Source: an uncultured Bacilli bacterium (GTDB taxonomy: Bacteria; Bacillota_I; Bacilli_A; RF39; UBA660). From it: a stretch of DNA of 64,000 bases. The notes beneath the pieces are model-generated. The model had not been told where the DNA came from. It was given only the letters and a program-made list of their open reading frames with translations, and ran no database searches. Location of the stretch: contig CAKOHK010000003.1 in NCBI GenBank assembly GCA_934085595.1, positions 76,486-140,485 on the forward strand, written 5' to 3'. Below, piece by piece: positions 1-8,783 of the stretch; within the stretch, counting starts at the first letter, position 1, and each line of letters starts with the position of its first letter. The translations under genes were made by a program, and so were the position numbers.

Positions 1-1
1 A

Positions 2-364
2 GTTCCTGAAATTGTAGAGTTTTCAGAACTTGGTAATTTTATATATAAACCAGTAAGTAGTTATTCTTCTGGTATGTATTCTAAACTTGCATTTTCTATA
101 ACAGCTATTTTAGAAACTGATATTATGCTTATAGATGAAGTATTAAGTGTTGGTGATATACATTTTAAAGAAAAAAGTTATAGTAAAATGAAAGAGTTAA
201 TTAGTGATAGTAATAGAACTGTTGTAATAGTTTCACATAGTTCTAAAACTATTGTTGACTTATGCGATAAAGTAATTTGGCTTCATGACGGTCTTATCAA
301 AGAAGAAGGGGAACCAAGTAAAGTAATGGCTGATTATGAAGCGTTTATGAGAAATGAAGGTTAA
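2..364 (+). CDS. ABC transporter ATP-binding protein, polysaccharide/teichoic acid export type (5' end outside window)
   Basis: The reading frame is open from base 2, so the gene starts before the window and only the C-terminal ~120 residues are seen. The ABC signature is the variant YSSGM, followed by a Walker B-like stretch IMLIDEVLSVGD and an H-loop IVSHSS. This variant is typical of the TagH/Wzt/KpsT family that powers export of wall teichoic acid or O-antigen-like polysaccharide with a TagG/Wzm permease. The permease is not visible and would lie upstream. The 3' end overlaps the convergent acyltransferase gene by 20 bp. TagH versus another Wzt-like exporter cannot be decided. Confidence 0.88.
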   Translation, partial: VPEIVEFSELGNFIYKPVSSYSSGMYSKLAFSITAILETDIMLIDEVLSVGDIHFKEKSYSKMKELISDSNRTVVIVSHSSKTIVDLCDKVIWLHDGLIKEEGEPSKVMADYEAFMRNEG

Positions 365-1298
365 CTTTCATTTTTTCTTTTATCTTTTTATATACATAAC
401 TTAATAGAATAGTAGAAATTATAATAACTGGAATTAATATCATATGAGATTTACAATAGTATCTAAATACTTTTGGATAAATAATGTATGATATTATTTT
501 TATTATATAGTAGTGAAAGATATAAATATATAAACTATACTCTTCTGATATTTTAGATAATTTATTAGCTTTTTTATTTGGATTATTTAATGCATATATA
601 AATATTAGAGAAGATAATAATGGAGTAGATATATATAAATCTTGATATGGATAATAATTACTTTCAATAAGTGTTGTTATAATAAATAATATTATTAGTG
701 ATATGGTTAATTTATTATTTAATTTTTTATTTATTTTATATTCGTTAATTATACTACCTAGAGTGAATAGTGGAAGAGATGTAAAAATAGTGTTTCTTAT
801 TTCATATACGTGAATATTACCATTTATACTTCTTATGTAATAATAGTATATACCTAATATAAGTAATATTATTGATATGATATTTAGTATATTTAATTTA
901 TTTATTTTCTTTACGAAATAGTAGATAATATATGTTTTTATTAATGAATATAAATACCATAGGTGAGGTGAACATTTTAAATAATCATATAATATAAAGT
1001 TTTTAAGTGTTTCTTTTGTAAAAATATCACTTGGTTTATTTATAATATAATAAAATATAATATCAGATACTAAAAATAATAATGTACTTAGTATAGTTAT
1101 TTTTAATATCTTTATAATATTTTTTTCTATGTTTTTGCTATTATATGCAAAATATCCTGATAATATTAGGAAGAATGGTACTGCAAATCTTGATAATGCT
1201 TTTATTATTACATTTATATTATCTGTAAATGTAACATGTATTAGTATTACGAAGATTGAACATATTAGTTTTAATATATTTAATGTGTTGTTTTTCAT
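345..1298 (-). CDS. acyltransferase 3 family integral membrane protein
   Basis: 317 residues, almost entirely hydrophobic with about ten predicted membrane helices. The N-terminus carries the family hallmark: a His in ILIHVTF (about residue 21) and the downstream RFAVPFFLILSGYF motif. Family members transfer acetyl or other acyl groups onto extracellular polysaccharides or lipids, so surface-glycan modification is likely, in keeping with the neighbouring exporter gene. It is convergent with that gene and their ends overlap. On the minus strand a TAAAAT box lies only 6 nt before the ATG, with no Shine-Dalgarno sequence, so the mRNA may be leaderless. The substrate is unknown. Confidence 0.85.
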   Translation of the reverse strand: MKNNTLNILKLICSIFVILIHVTFTDNINVIIKALSRFAVPFFLILSGYFAYNSKNIEKNIIKILKITILSTLLFLVSDIIFYYIINKPSDIFTKETLKNFILYDYLKCSPHLWYLYSLIKTYIIYYFVKKINKLNILNIISIILLILGIYYYYIRSINGNIHVYEIRNTIFTSLPLFTLGSIINEYKINKKLNNKLTISLIILFIITTLIESNYYPYQDLYISTPLLSSLIFIYALNNPNKKANKLSKISEEYSLYIYIFHYYIIKIISYIIYPKVFRYYCKSHMILIPVIIISTILLSYVYKKIKEKMKVNLHFS

Positions 1299-1364
1299 AG
1301 TATAATTTTAACATTTTATTGTAAAAAGTAAATCTATTTTATATAATTTATTTATGGTGGTTAT

Positions 1365-1922
1365 ATGTATTTATTTGATTTTGATAATACTATATATGAT
1401 GGGGATAGTTCACTTGATTTAGTTTTATATTCGTTAGTTAGACATCCTTTGTTAGTTATTTGTAGTATGTTTAAAACTATTTATATTTTTATTTTATATA
1501 TGTTTAAAGTTAAGAGTTTTAATAATGTTAAAGAAAGTATTTTTTCTTTTTTATATAAGATTAAAGATATATATAGTTATATAGATGTTTTTGTTTTAAA
1601 ACATAATCATAAAATTAAAAAATGGTATATTTCTAGAAATAAAAGCAAAGATGTTATTATTTCTGCTTCTTATGATTTATGGATAGAACCTTTTTGTAAG
1701 AGTATAGGTGTTTATAATATTATATGTACTAAAGTTAATAAGAATGGAAAAATAATAGGTAATAATTGTAAAGGAAAAGAAAAAGTTATACTATTTAAAA
1801 AGTTATATAAAAATGTTAAAGTAAAGGAAGCTTATAGTGATTCTTATAGTGATAAACCTATGCTTGATTTAGCAAAGAAGGGATATATAGTTAAAAAAAA
1901 TAATATTATTCTATATAAGTGA
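1365..1922 (+). CDS. HAD-superfamily (subfamily IB) phosphatase
   Basis: 185 residues. HAD motif I is at the N-terminus (YLFDFDNTIYDGD, with nucleophile and acid Asp as DFD), motif II is VIISAS (about residue 101), and motifs III/IV appear as a Lys before SDSYSDKPML with the two acidic residues. The spacing fits the SerB-like HAD-IB group, which dephosphorylates small phosphomonoesters; the substrate cannot be read from the sequence. A hydrophobic helical cap (residues ~25-60) is present. SD: GGTGG a few bases before the ATG. It ends 6 bp before the convergent radical SAM gene. Confidence 0.82.
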   Translation: MYLFDFDNTIYDGDSSLDLVLYSLVRHPLLVICSMFKTIYIFILYMFKVKSFNNVKESIFSFLYKIKDIYSYIDVFVLKHNHKIKKWYISRNKSKDVIISASYDLWIEPFCKSIGVYNIICTKVNKNGKIIGNNCKGKEKVILFKKLYKNVKVKEAYSDSYSDKPMLDLAKKGYIVKKNNIILYK

Positions 1923-1927
1923 TAATA

Positions 1928-2836
1928 TTATTTTAGTTTAGCACCTTGGTAAGTGTTTCTTCTTGCTAATTCTTTATCTATATCATTTAAAACGCAAAAC
2001 TTTTTTAATAACCATTTTGGCTCTATTAATAAATCTTTATCTGGGTCAGCAGTTATTCTATTAATTACTATGTCTTCTCTTAAATATTCTAATTGATCAC
2101 AAACTATATCTATATATTCTTCTTTGGTTAATATGTGAAAATTATTTTGTTTATATAGATTGTATATTTCAGTATCTTTTACAATAAATAGCATGTGTAT
2201 TTTTATGCCTTGTATATCTAATGATGAAACATATTTTGCTGTTTCTATCATCATTTCTTTTGTTTCATATGGTAATCCATTTATTATATGAACTACTACA
2301 TTTATATTTCTTTTTCTTAAGTTATCTACTGCTTCTTTGAAACTTTCTAGTGTGTGACCTCTATTTATTAATAAAGATGTTCTTTCGTGTATAGTTTGAA
2401 GTCCTAGTTCAACTGTTAAATTAGTTCTTTTATTTAAGTCTTCTAAATAATCAAGTTTATCTTCTTCCAAGCAATCACATCTAGTAGCTATGTTTATACC
2501 TATAACTCCTGGTTCTTTTAGCATAGGTTCATATACTTCTTTTAATCTTTTAACACTAGCATAAGTATTAGTATTTGCTTGAAAGTAAGCTATATATTTT
2601 GAATTGGGCCATTTTTTTATTAATTCATTTTTAACTTTATTAAATTGCTCATGAAGAGGTAATCCATCATTTTCACCACTACCATTATAACAATATATAC
2701 ATCCTTTACCATTAACTTTATTTGGACAAGAAAAGCCAGCATTTAACGATACTTTAAATACTTTAGAATTATATTTCATTTTATTATAATAATTTAGTGT
2801 ATGATATCTTTTATTATCAAGAGTATATTTAAACAT
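1928..2836 (-). CDS. radical SAM protein, YhcC/YtqA (TIGR01212) family
   Basis: 302 residues. The N-terminal region has Cys residues in GFSCPNKVNGKGCIYC that ligate the 4Fe-4S cluster, with the extended CX7CX2C spacing found in the TIGR01212 group rather than plain CX3CX2C. Further family features are the GLQT stretch and the C-terminal CDQLEYLREDIVINRITAD region. Members are predicted SAM-dependent enzymes; the exact reaction is not known to me. SD AGGAG lies just before the ATG. Divergent from the next gene. Confidence 0.88.
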   Translation of the reverse strand: MFKYTLDNKRYHTLNYYNKMKYNSKVFKVSLNAGFSCPNKVNGKGCIYCYNGSGENDGLPLHEQFNKVKNELIKKWPNSKYIAYFQANTNTYASVKRLKEVYEPMLKEPGVIGINIATRCDCLEEDKLDYLEDLNKRTNLTVELGLQTIHERTSLLINRGHTLESFKEAVDNLRKRNINVVVHIINGLPYETKEMMIETAKYVSSLDIQGIKIHMLFIVKDTEIYNLYKQNNFHILTKEEYIDIVCDQLEYLREDIVINRITADPDKDLLIEPKWLLKKFCVLNDIDKELARRNTYQGAKLK

Positions 2837-2869
2837 AATTTCTCCTCATGTATATTTTAACATACAGTG

Positions 2870-2898
2870 TTTACATTTGATAATAAAAATTATACAAT
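2870..2898 (+). promoter_or_regulatory. sigma-A type promoter giving a leaderless transcript
   Basis: TTTACA (2870-2875), a 17-nt spacer, then TACAAT (2893-2898). The ATG of the next gene is at 2905, only 6 nt past the -10 box, so the transcript should start at or next to the start codon. There is no SD sequence. Confidence 0.6.
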
Positions 2899-2904
2899 TA
2901 ATAT

Positions 2905-3480
2905 ATGGATAATATAAAAGATTTGACAACTTATATAGATAAAGAAAATATCTTGTTAATAAAAGATAATAATTTTTTAATAAATGCTTTTGAACTTAGA
3001 TTACTTAAAAGAATATCATCAGTGTTTAGTAAATATAATACTACTTTTAATAATGAGAAACTTCAAAATATTACTAGTGAATATTTAACTGTAAGTTTTA
3101 AAAATGTTAATGCTGAGGTATGTAATAGTTATAAGAAACTACTATATAAGTATTTTGATGTGATTAATGAATATTATAATACTCATAGTGATTCTAAGAA
3201 TAAGATTAAGCAAATAACTAAAGAGTTTATTGATAAACTATATAATAAAGAAAATCCTATTATGAATGAGAGTATTAGTAATAATTATAAAAATGAAATT
3301 ATGAATAATATTTATGTTTATGATAATATTAGTATGAATAAAGAAATAACTCTTATTATTAAAAATGATACTTGTGATGTTATTAATGAAATAAATCATA
3401 ATGTTAATGAGTATTTAATTAGATGTATGAAAGAAATAATTAAGTATGTTTTTGGTAGTAGAAGTGGGGATCTAGTATGA
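2905..3480 (+). CDS. hypothetical protein, soluble, helical
   Basis: 191 residues, Asn/Lys/Ile-rich, no signal peptide or membrane helix, and no motif I recognise. It overlaps the start of the carboxypeptidase gene by four bases (ATGA), so the two are probably translationally coupled and transcribed together. The only functional hint is this linkage to a cell-wall enzyme. The ATG has no SD and sits 7 nt after a good -10 box, suggesting leaderless translation. Confidence 0.7.
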   Translation: MDNIKDLTTYIDKENILLIKDNNFLINAFELRLLKRISSVFSKYNTTFNNEKLQNITSEYLTVSFKNVNAEVCNSYKKLLYKYFDVINEYYNTHSDSKNKIKQITKEFIDKLYNKENPIMNESISNNYKNEIMNNIYVYDNISMNKEITLIIKNDTCDVINEINHNVNEYLIRCMKEIIKYVFGSRSGDLV

Positions 3481-4685
3481 AAAAATTATTAAAATTAATT
3501 GTTTTTGTCTTTGTTTCTTTTTTTACTTTTAGTACATGTATATTTGGACTTAGTCTTAATAGTGAAAAGTATATTTTATATAATTTAGATACTGATGAAG
3601 TGTTACTTAAGAAAGATAGTGATGTTAAAGCTAGTATTGCTAGTCTTACTAAAATTATGAGTGTTATAGTTGCGATTGAAAATATAGATGATTATGATAA
3701 AGTAATAACTATAACTAGTGATATGCTTAATGGTATTGCTTATGATGTTGCGGTTACTGGATTTAAAGTGGGGGATAAAGTTACTGTTGATGATTTGTTA
3801 TATTCAGCTATTGTAGCGAGTGGAGCGGATAGTGTTAATGCGCTTGCTTATGTTGTTAGTGGTAATACTTCAAAGTTTGTTAAACTTATGAATGATAAAA
3901 GTAAAGAATTAAATATGAAGAATACTAATTTTACTAATGTAGTAGGGCTTTATGATTCTAAACATTATAGTACTTGTGAAGATATGGGTATTTTAGTAAA
4001 ATATGCGCTTAAGAATAAAAAGTTTAGAGAGATATTTGGAGCTAATTATTATAATACAAGTAATGGTATTAAACTTAGGAGTACTATTAGTAGATATAAT
4101 GATGGAAAAAATAATATTTCTTATATAACTGGTGCTAAAACTGGATATTTAAGTAAAGCTGGTAATTGTCTTGCTAGTACTGCTCATATAGTTGGCATAG
4201 ATTATTTACTTATTACACTTAATTCGTATAAAGGAAAAACATCACATGTGGATGATGCGGTTAAGGTTTATAATTATTATGGTAACTTATATGAAAAAGC
4301 AAATGTTGTATTAAAAAATGATGAAATAGTTAAAATAAAAGTTAAATATACTAAAGAAAAGTATATTATGATTAAAGCAAATCAAAATATTGATGTTATT
4401 ATGAAGAAGGGGTTTGATAAAAGTAAAGTAAGTTATGATTATGATGGAAAAGATGCAGTTACTTATTTTACTAAAAATGGAATTAAACTTGGTAATGTTA
4501 AAGTTAAATATAAGGGTGAAGTAATTAGCAATTTTGATTTATATTATAATGAAAAAGATAATGTTCATTTTAGTTTGATGTCTTTTATACTTAGTTATTC
4601 TTATGTGATAATAATTATAGTTTTAATAATTTGCGCTAAAAAAAGAAGTAAAAAGAAAAGAAGAAAAAAAATAAATCTCATGTGA
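3477..4685 (+). CDS. dacF: D-alanyl-D-alanine carboxypeptidase (DacF/PBP5-like)
   Basis: 402 residues. Order: signal peptide (1-24), penicillin-binding transpeptidase domain, C-terminal beta domain, C-terminal membrane helix (~370-390) with a Lys/Arg-rich tail. Active-site motifs are all present: SLTK (S-x-x-K, about residue 65), SVN (S-x-N, ~122) and KTG in TGAKTGYL (~222). It trims the terminal D-Ala from peptidoglycan stem peptides at the outer membrane face. Anchoring by a C-terminal transmembrane helix, rather than an amphipathic helix, is slightly unusual. A second family member begins at 63307. Confidence 0.93.
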   Translation: MKKLLKLIVFVFVSFFTFSTCIFGLSLNSEKYILYNLDTDEVLLKKDSDVKASIASLTKIMSVIVAIENIDDYDKVITITSDMLNGIAYDVAVTGFKVGDKVTVDDLLYSAIVASGADSVNALAYVVSGNTSKFVKLMNDKSKELNMKNTNFTNVVGLYDSKHYSTCEDMGILVKYALKNKKFREIFGANYYNTSNGIKLRSTISRYNDGKNNISYITGAKTGYLSKAGNCLASTAHIVGIDYLLITLNSYKGKTSHVDDAVKVYNYYGNLYEKANVVLKNDEIVKIKVKYTKEKYIMIKANQNIDVIMKKGFDKSKVSYDYDGKDAVTYFTKNGIKLGNVKVKYKGEVISNFDLYYNEKDNVHFSLMSFILSYSYVIIIIVLIICAKKRSKKKRRKKINLM

Positions 4686-4690
4686 GATTT
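4660..4690 (-). terminator. terminator between convergent genes
   Basis: AAATCTC (4673-4679), loop ATGT, GAGATTT (4684-4690). Read on the minus strand it is followed by a T-rich tract, so it best serves the minus-strand gene pair that ends at 4689. Confidence 0.6.
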
Positions 4691-4889
4691 ACAATTTCAA
4701 AGTGTCTTCTGGACCATTAAAATAATCTAATAGTTCAGTTGCTTTATCTGATACTTCTTTTTTGTATGTTTTAAATAATTCATCATTTAATACTTTAATT
4801 AATAAGTATGCTTGTGTGGCTTGATTTAATAATTCTTCTATGCTATCTAAGGTATTTATGGTTTTTTGATAATCAATATTATATTTCAT
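4689..4889 (-). CDS. small hypothetical protein, helical
   Basis: 66 residues, acidic and probably all helix. Its start (MKYNIDYQKTINTLDSI) closely resembles the start of the upstream gene (MKIDYEKTLQNIETL), suggesting the two are diverged duplicates. It overlaps that gene by four bases, so they form a coupled two-gene operon. No known family recognised. Confidence 0.65.
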   Translation of the reverse strand: MKYNIDYQKTINTLDSIEELLNQATQAYLLIKVLNDELFKTYKKEVSDKATELLDYFNGPEDTLKL

Positions 4890-5275
4890 TTTATATCTAA
4901 TCCTAAAGTATAATCTTCATCTTCTTCATTATCTTTTGTGACGTCATAGTCATAGATTGTTTCTAATTCTTCATCTGTATCAAAATCAAATATAAAATCT
5001 AATATTAAATCTAATTTCGAATCATCTTTTACATTTATATTTTTTTCTATTCTTTTTGATTCGATGGCTATTTCTAATGAGTTTAAAAAGTAATAAAGTA
5101 TTTCAATGTTTTTTCTTTTATGATTAATACTTCTTTTTAGCATATCAAATCCTAGTGCTTCGTAAAAATCATTTTCATTTTTTTCTAGTTTTGATAGTTC
5201 TTTGTGATATTTTTTTGATATTAATTTACGTAATGTTTCAATGTTTTGAAGAGTTTTTTCATAGTCTATTTTCAT
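4886..5275 (-). CDS. hypothetical protein, helical with acidic tail
   Basis: 129 residues. The start at 5275 is chosen because GAGGT (complement of 5281-5285) is properly spaced from it, whereas the ATG at 5287 lies on top of that SD. A basic helical first half is followed by a strongly acidic C-terminus (DFDTDEELETIYDYDV). Its N-terminal 15 residues resemble the downstream 66-residue protein. Divergent from rny. Function unknown. Confidence 0.65.
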   Translation of the reverse strand: MKIDYEKTLQNIETLRKLISKKYHKELSKLEKNENDFYEALGFDMLKRSINHKRKNIEILYYFLNSLEIAIESKRIEKNINVKDDSKLDLILDFIFDFDTDEELETIYDYDVTKDNEEDEDYTLGLDIK

Positions 5276-5331
5276 AATATACCTCATTTGATTTTATTTT
5301 AGCATTATATAAATGCTATGTCAAAAGTAAC

Positions 5332-5360
5332 TTGACAATATTCTATTAAAACTTTAAAAT
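5332..5360 (+). promoter_or_regulatory. sigma-A promoter of rny
   Basis: TTGACA (5332-5337), 17-nt spacer, TAAAAT (5355-5360). A short hairpin TAGAAG-gttaa-CTTCTA follows at the mRNA 5' end, before the GGAGG site. Confidence 0.8.
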
Positions 5361-5405
5361 ATAAATAGAAGGTTAACTTCTAGAAAGTAATGGAGGAAAT
5401 TATTT

Positions 5406-6959
5406 ATGGATAATAATGTAATCTCCATTTTGCTTGTTATAGTTGGATTATTTGTGGGTGGGCTTATTGTTATGATAGTAAACAAAATTAAGCTTTCTAA
5501 TTCACAAAAAGCAGCTGATAAATTAATTCAAGATGCTAAAAAAGAAGCTGAAAGAGTTAAAAGAGATGGCTTTCTTGAATTAAAAGAAGAAAGTTACAAA
5601 CTTAAAAATCAAACTGATCAAGAAATTAAGGAAAAAAAGAAAGAACTTAGTGAACTTAATCAAAGAATTGATAATAGAGAAAAGAGTTTAGATAAAAGAG
5701 ATGAGCTTTTGACTGAAAGAGAAAAAAATCTAGATTCTAAAGATAAAGATTTATTAGCAAAGCAAAAAGAAATTCAAGAAAAAGATGCAAAAATGGAGAG
5801 TATCTTAAAAGAACAAATTGATCTTTTAGAAAAGATATCTGGTTTTTCAAAAGAAAAAGCTAGAAGTCTTGTACTTAAAAAAGTAGAAGATGAAATGAAT
5901 AAGGAAATTGCTGTATATTTAAAAGATAGAGAAGATGAGGCAAAACTTAATGCTGATAAAATTGCTAAAGAATTAATTGTTTCTAGTATGCAAAGATATT
6001 CTAGTGATGTTACTAGTGAACAAACTGTAAGTACAGTTGTTCTTCCTAATGATGATATGAAGGGAAGAATAATAGGAAGAGAAGGAAGAAATATAAGAAC
6101 TATCGAAGCTGTTACTGGAGTTGATTTAATAATTGATGATACTCCTGAAGTAATAGTATTGTCTTCTTTTGATCCACTTAGAAGAGAAATTGCTAAAGTA
6201 ACTTTAGAAACACTTATTAAAGATGGAAGAATACATCCTGCGAGAATAGAAGAGTTATATGATAAAGTTTGTGAAGACTATAAAAAAATAATTCGTGAAA
6301 AAGGTGAAGAAGCTTTATTTGAACTTGGAATATCTAAAATGGATCCAGAGATGGTATCTTTAGTAGGTAAACTTGCTTTTAGAACTAGTTATGGACAGGA
6401 CGTTTTACATCATAGTATAGAGGTTGCTAATTTAGCTGGACTTCTTGCTAGTGAACTTGGTGAAAATGTTAGTCTTGCTAAGAGAGCTGGGTTATTACAT
6501 GATATTGGAAAAGCTATTGATTTTGAGATAGAAGGTAGTCATGTTGAGATAGGTGCTGATGTTGCTAAAAAATATGGTGAAGATAAAGTTGTTATTAACG
6601 CAATTGAATCTCATCATGGTGATAAGAAAGCTGAATATGTTATTTCAGAACTTGTTGCTATTGCTGATGCACTTAGTGCTGCTAGACCTGGGGCTCGTAA
6701 TGATAGTTTAGAAAACTATATTAAAAGACTTGAAGATTTAGAAAAGATTGGTAATGAAATAGAAGGCGTTGATAAAACATATGCTATGCAAGCTGGACGT
6801 GAACTTAGAGTTATAGTTAAGCCTGAAGTTATTGATGATATTACAAGTTATAAAGTAGCAAGAGAAATTAAAGATAAAATAGAAGATACAATGCAGTATC
6901 CTGGTACTATTAAAGTTGTAGTAGTAAGAGAAACTAGAGCTGAAGAAGTTGCAAAATAA
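5406..6959 (+). CDS. rny: ribonuclease Y
   Basis: 517 residues, the usual RNase Y length. Order: N-terminal membrane helix (~5-25), long charged coiled coil (~30-190), KH RNA-binding domain with the GRIIGREGRNIR loop (~218-230), and HD metal-dependent phosphohydrolase domain with LLHDIGKAID (~361-370). It is the membrane-bound endonuclease that starts bulk mRNA decay in many Bacillota. RNase J, its usual partner, is encoded at 46972. It has its own promoter and a terminator whose loop contains the stop codon. Confidence 0.96.
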   Translation: MDNNVISILLVIVGLFVGGLIVMIVNKIKLSNSQKAADKLIQDAKKEAERVKRDGFLELKEESYKLKNQTDQEIKEKKKELSELNQRIDNREKSLDKRDELLTEREKNLDSKDKDLLAKQKEIQEKDAKMESILKEQIDLLEKISGFSKEKARSLVLKKVEDEMNKEIAVYLKDREDEAKLNADKIAKELIVSSMQRYSSDVTSEQTVSTVVLPNDDMKGRIIGREGRNIRTIEAVTGVDLIIDDTPEVIVLSSFDPLRREIAKVTLETLIKDGRIHPARIEELYDKVCEDYKKIIREKGEEALFELGISKMDPEMVSLVGKLAFRTSYGQDVLHHSIEVANLAGLLASELGENVSLAKRAGLLHDIGKAIDFEIEGSHVEIGADVAKKYGEDKVVINAIESHHGDKKAEYVISELVAIADALSAARPGARNDSLENYIKRLEDLEKIGNEIEGVDKTYAMQAGRELRVIVKPEVIDDITSYKVAREIKDKIEDTMQYPGTIKVVVVRETRAEEVAK

Positions 6960-6975
6960 CAACTTCTTTTTATTT
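6944..6975 (+). terminator. intrinsic terminator enclosing the rny stop codon
   Basis: AGAAGTTG (6944-6951) pairs with CAACTTCT (6960-6967), followed by T-rich TTTTATTTTT. The TAA stop (6957-6959) is in the loop. Confidence 0.75.
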
Positions 6976-7045
6976 TTGTAAAAAAATATTGAAATAATAA
7001 TATTTGAATGTTAAAATGAATATATAAAGAATAGGGAGGACAAGC

Positions 7046-7882
7046 ATGGATAAAGTATTAAATTTTTTAGCTGATAATTACATATTGTTAATGGTTATAG
7101 GAGTTGTTTTATTAATTGCTCTTATTGGTTTTGTAGTTGATGGTAAGAAGAAAAAGAAAGATGAGGGTACTATAGATAATAGTCAAAATGTTACTGCTGA
7201 AAATAATGTTAACACTTTGAATACTGATACTAACGTAGTAAATACTGAGAATACTGTAAATACAGATGTTAATTTAAATACTAATGAAACTATAGCAGAA
7301 CCAACACTTGATTTTGGAACACCTAATACTAATCAAACTGAAAATAATATTGTTGATAATGGGTTAAATGCAGAACCAGTTACACTTGAAGCACAAACTG
7401 AAATGCCAGTAAATGATGTTAATGCTCAAGTTGTTCCAAATATAGTAGAGAGTGAACCTACTGCTTTAGATTTTGGAACTCCAGCAAATACTGTTACTGA
7501 ACCAATTACTAATGAACCAGTTGTTAATGAACCAGTTGTTAATCAACCAATAGTTAATGAACCTGTAGTTAATGAACCTGTTGTTAGCGAGCCAGTGGTT
7601 AGTGAACCAGTAAACAATATGTATAATAATGCTCAAGCTGTTCAAGAAAATGTAGTTGATTTTGGAAATACAGGAGTAGTTAATACTCCAAGTAATGCAA
7701 GTGAGCCAGTTGTTTTAGGTGGAGAAATGCCTGCTAATAATCAAACTGTTAATGCTACTAGTACTACTCAAGTAGTTAACAATGCACCTGCTAGTGAAAC
7801 ACCACAAGTTGCTACTATTGAAATACCAACTATTGAGCCAGTTAATGTTGATACAAATAATGATCAAACACCTTTAGTTTAA
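7046..7882 (+). CDS. membrane-anchored Asn/Thr/Pro-rich repeat protein
   Basis: 278 residues. A single N-terminal membrane helix (~12-31) is followed by a KKKKK stop-transfer patch and then ~240 residues of low-complexity Asn/Thr/Glu/Val/Pro sequence. The central part is a tandem NEPVV pentapeptide array; TLDFGTP/ALDFGTP/VDFGN blocks recur around it. The basic patch after the helix suggests the tail is cytoplasmic. No known domain. It may be a disordered scaffold or division-associated protein, but that is a guess. GGGAGG SD before the ATG. Confidence 0.75.
   Translation: MDKVLNFLADNYILLMVIGVVLLIALIGFVVDGKKKKKDEGTIDNSQNVTAENNVNTLNTDTNVVNTENTVNTDVNLNTNETIAEPTLDFGTPNTNQTENNIVDNGLNAEPVTLEAQTEMPVNDVNAQVVPNIVESEPTALDFGTPANTVTEPITNEPVVNEPVVNQPIVNEPVVNEPVVSEPVVSEPVNNMYNNAQAVQENVVDFGNTGVVNTPSNASEPVVLGGEMPANNQTVNATSTTQVVNNAPASETPQVATIEIPTIEPVNVDTNNDQTPLV
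7511..7615 (+). repeat. 15-bp tandem repeat (7 units) encoding NEPVV
   Basis: Seven units close to AATGAACCAGTTGTT, the first two identical and later ones drifting at synonymous sites or at Asn/Ser. The unit is a multiple of three, so copy changes keep the frame. Confidence 0.8.
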
Positions 7883-7894
7883 TTAAAGGTTTCT

Positions 7895-7925
7895 AAAAGA
7901 ATATATAATTATATTCTTTTAATAT
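7895..7925 (+). terminator. possible bidirectional terminator
   Basis: Perfect 10-bp stem AAAAGAATAT (7895-7904) / ATATTCTTTT (7911-7920). AT-only stem with a weak T tract, so only moderate support. Confidence 0.45.
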
Positions 7926-7946
7926 TTATGGAAGTGTGGTGAAGAT

Positions 7947-8453
7947 ATGCGTAATAAACTTAAGAATAAAAAATATAAGATAAGTAAAACATATATTGTT
8001 TTAATGGTGATTTTTTTGAGCGTTATTTGTGTATTTTCATATAATTTGATAGCTACAAGAATTGTTAAGGGTTCACATGATGTTAAGATATCTGAAGTAT
8101 TTGATAAGCTTCCAGATGATACACTTCTTAAAAGTTATTCAGAATATAAAGACTTTATTAGAAAATATTTAAGTGATTCAGAATATAAAGAAGAAATTAC
8201 TGATAAAAGTATTAATTCTAAGTCATTTGATAATAATGATTATGTAGCAATATTTTATGAGTCAAAGGCTTGTAAAAATACAGAGAGTTTAAATAAAGTT
8301 ACTAAAACAAATAATAAAATAGTTTTATCTGTTACTAGATATGAAGAGAGTGGATGTGATAATTCTAATAGAATATTATTTGTTCCGATAGAGGATAATC
8401 ATTATGATAGTTTACCTAATATAGTAATTAGGAAAAATGTTATAAATAAATAA
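7947..8453 (+). CDS. hypothetical membrane-anchored protein
   Basis: 168 residues. A basic N-terminus and one membrane helix (~17-35) are followed by an extracytoplasmic domain of ~130 residues with two Cys (in SKACKN and ESGCDN) that could form a disulfide. No recognised family. It lies between the repeat protein and secG, with separating hairpins on both sides, so it may be its own transcription unit. GTGGTGA region before the ATG. Confidence 0.7.
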   Translation: MRNKLKNKKYKISKTYIVLMVIFLSVICVFSYNLIATRIVKGSHDVKISEVFDKLPDDTLLKSYSEYKDFIRKYLSDSEYKEEITDKSINSKSFDNNDYVAIFYESKACKNTESLNKVTKTNNKIVLSVTRYEESGCDNSNRILFVPIEDNHYDSLPNIVIRKNVINK

Positions 8454-8479
8454 TCAAGTTTTTGAACTTGATTTTTTCA
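8452..8479 (+). terminator. intrinsic terminator
   Basis: AATCAAGTT (8452-8460), loop TTTG, AACTTGATT (8465-8473), then TTTT. The stem begins inside the stop codon. Confidence 0.85.
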
Positions 8480-8516
8480 TATAATTGTGTAATAATATCA
8501 TGTAGGGAGAGAAACT

Positions 8517-8729
8517 ATGAAGGAAATACTATATGTAATATGTGTATTAATTATTGTGATTGTATTATTACAAAGTAATAAAGCTAGTGATGCTAGTCAA
8601 ATTATTACAGGTGGAAATGCAATGCTTATGGGTAAGAGTAAAGAAAGAGGTGCTGAGAAGTTTGTTACTAAATTAACTTATATTTTAGGCACTGCATTTA
8701 TTATTTTATCTATGATATTAAGTGTTTAG
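8517..8729 (+). CDS. secG: preprotein translocase subunit SecG
   Basis: 70 residues, the normal size. Two membrane helices (~3-18 and ~50-68) flank a cytoplasmic loop with the family pattern of VLLQSNKASDAS followed by a Gly-rich GGN stretch. SecG assists SecYE in protein export. SD GGGAGAG before the ATG. Two terminators follow. The rnr-smpB genes that often come after secG are absent here. Confidence 0.9.
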   Translation: MKEILYVICVLIIVIVLLQSNKASDASQIITGGNAMLMGKSKERGAEKFVTKLTYILGTAFIILSMILSV

Positions 8730-8741
8730 ATTTGAATATTG

Positions 8742-8764
8742 AATTGCGATATGCAATTTTTTTA
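8742..8764 (+). terminator. intrinsic terminator after secG
   Basis: AATTGC (8742-8747), 5-nt loop, GCAATT (8753-8758), then a run of T. Confidence 0.75.
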
Positions 8765-8783
8765 ATTTTCTTTAATTTTATAT

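Noticed and set aside
6738..6962. Minus-strand frame inside rny, and similar long minus-strand frames in hrcA, pncB and murF-like genes.
   Set aside because: Shadows of codon bias: no SD, no conserved motif, fully inside strongly supported genes.
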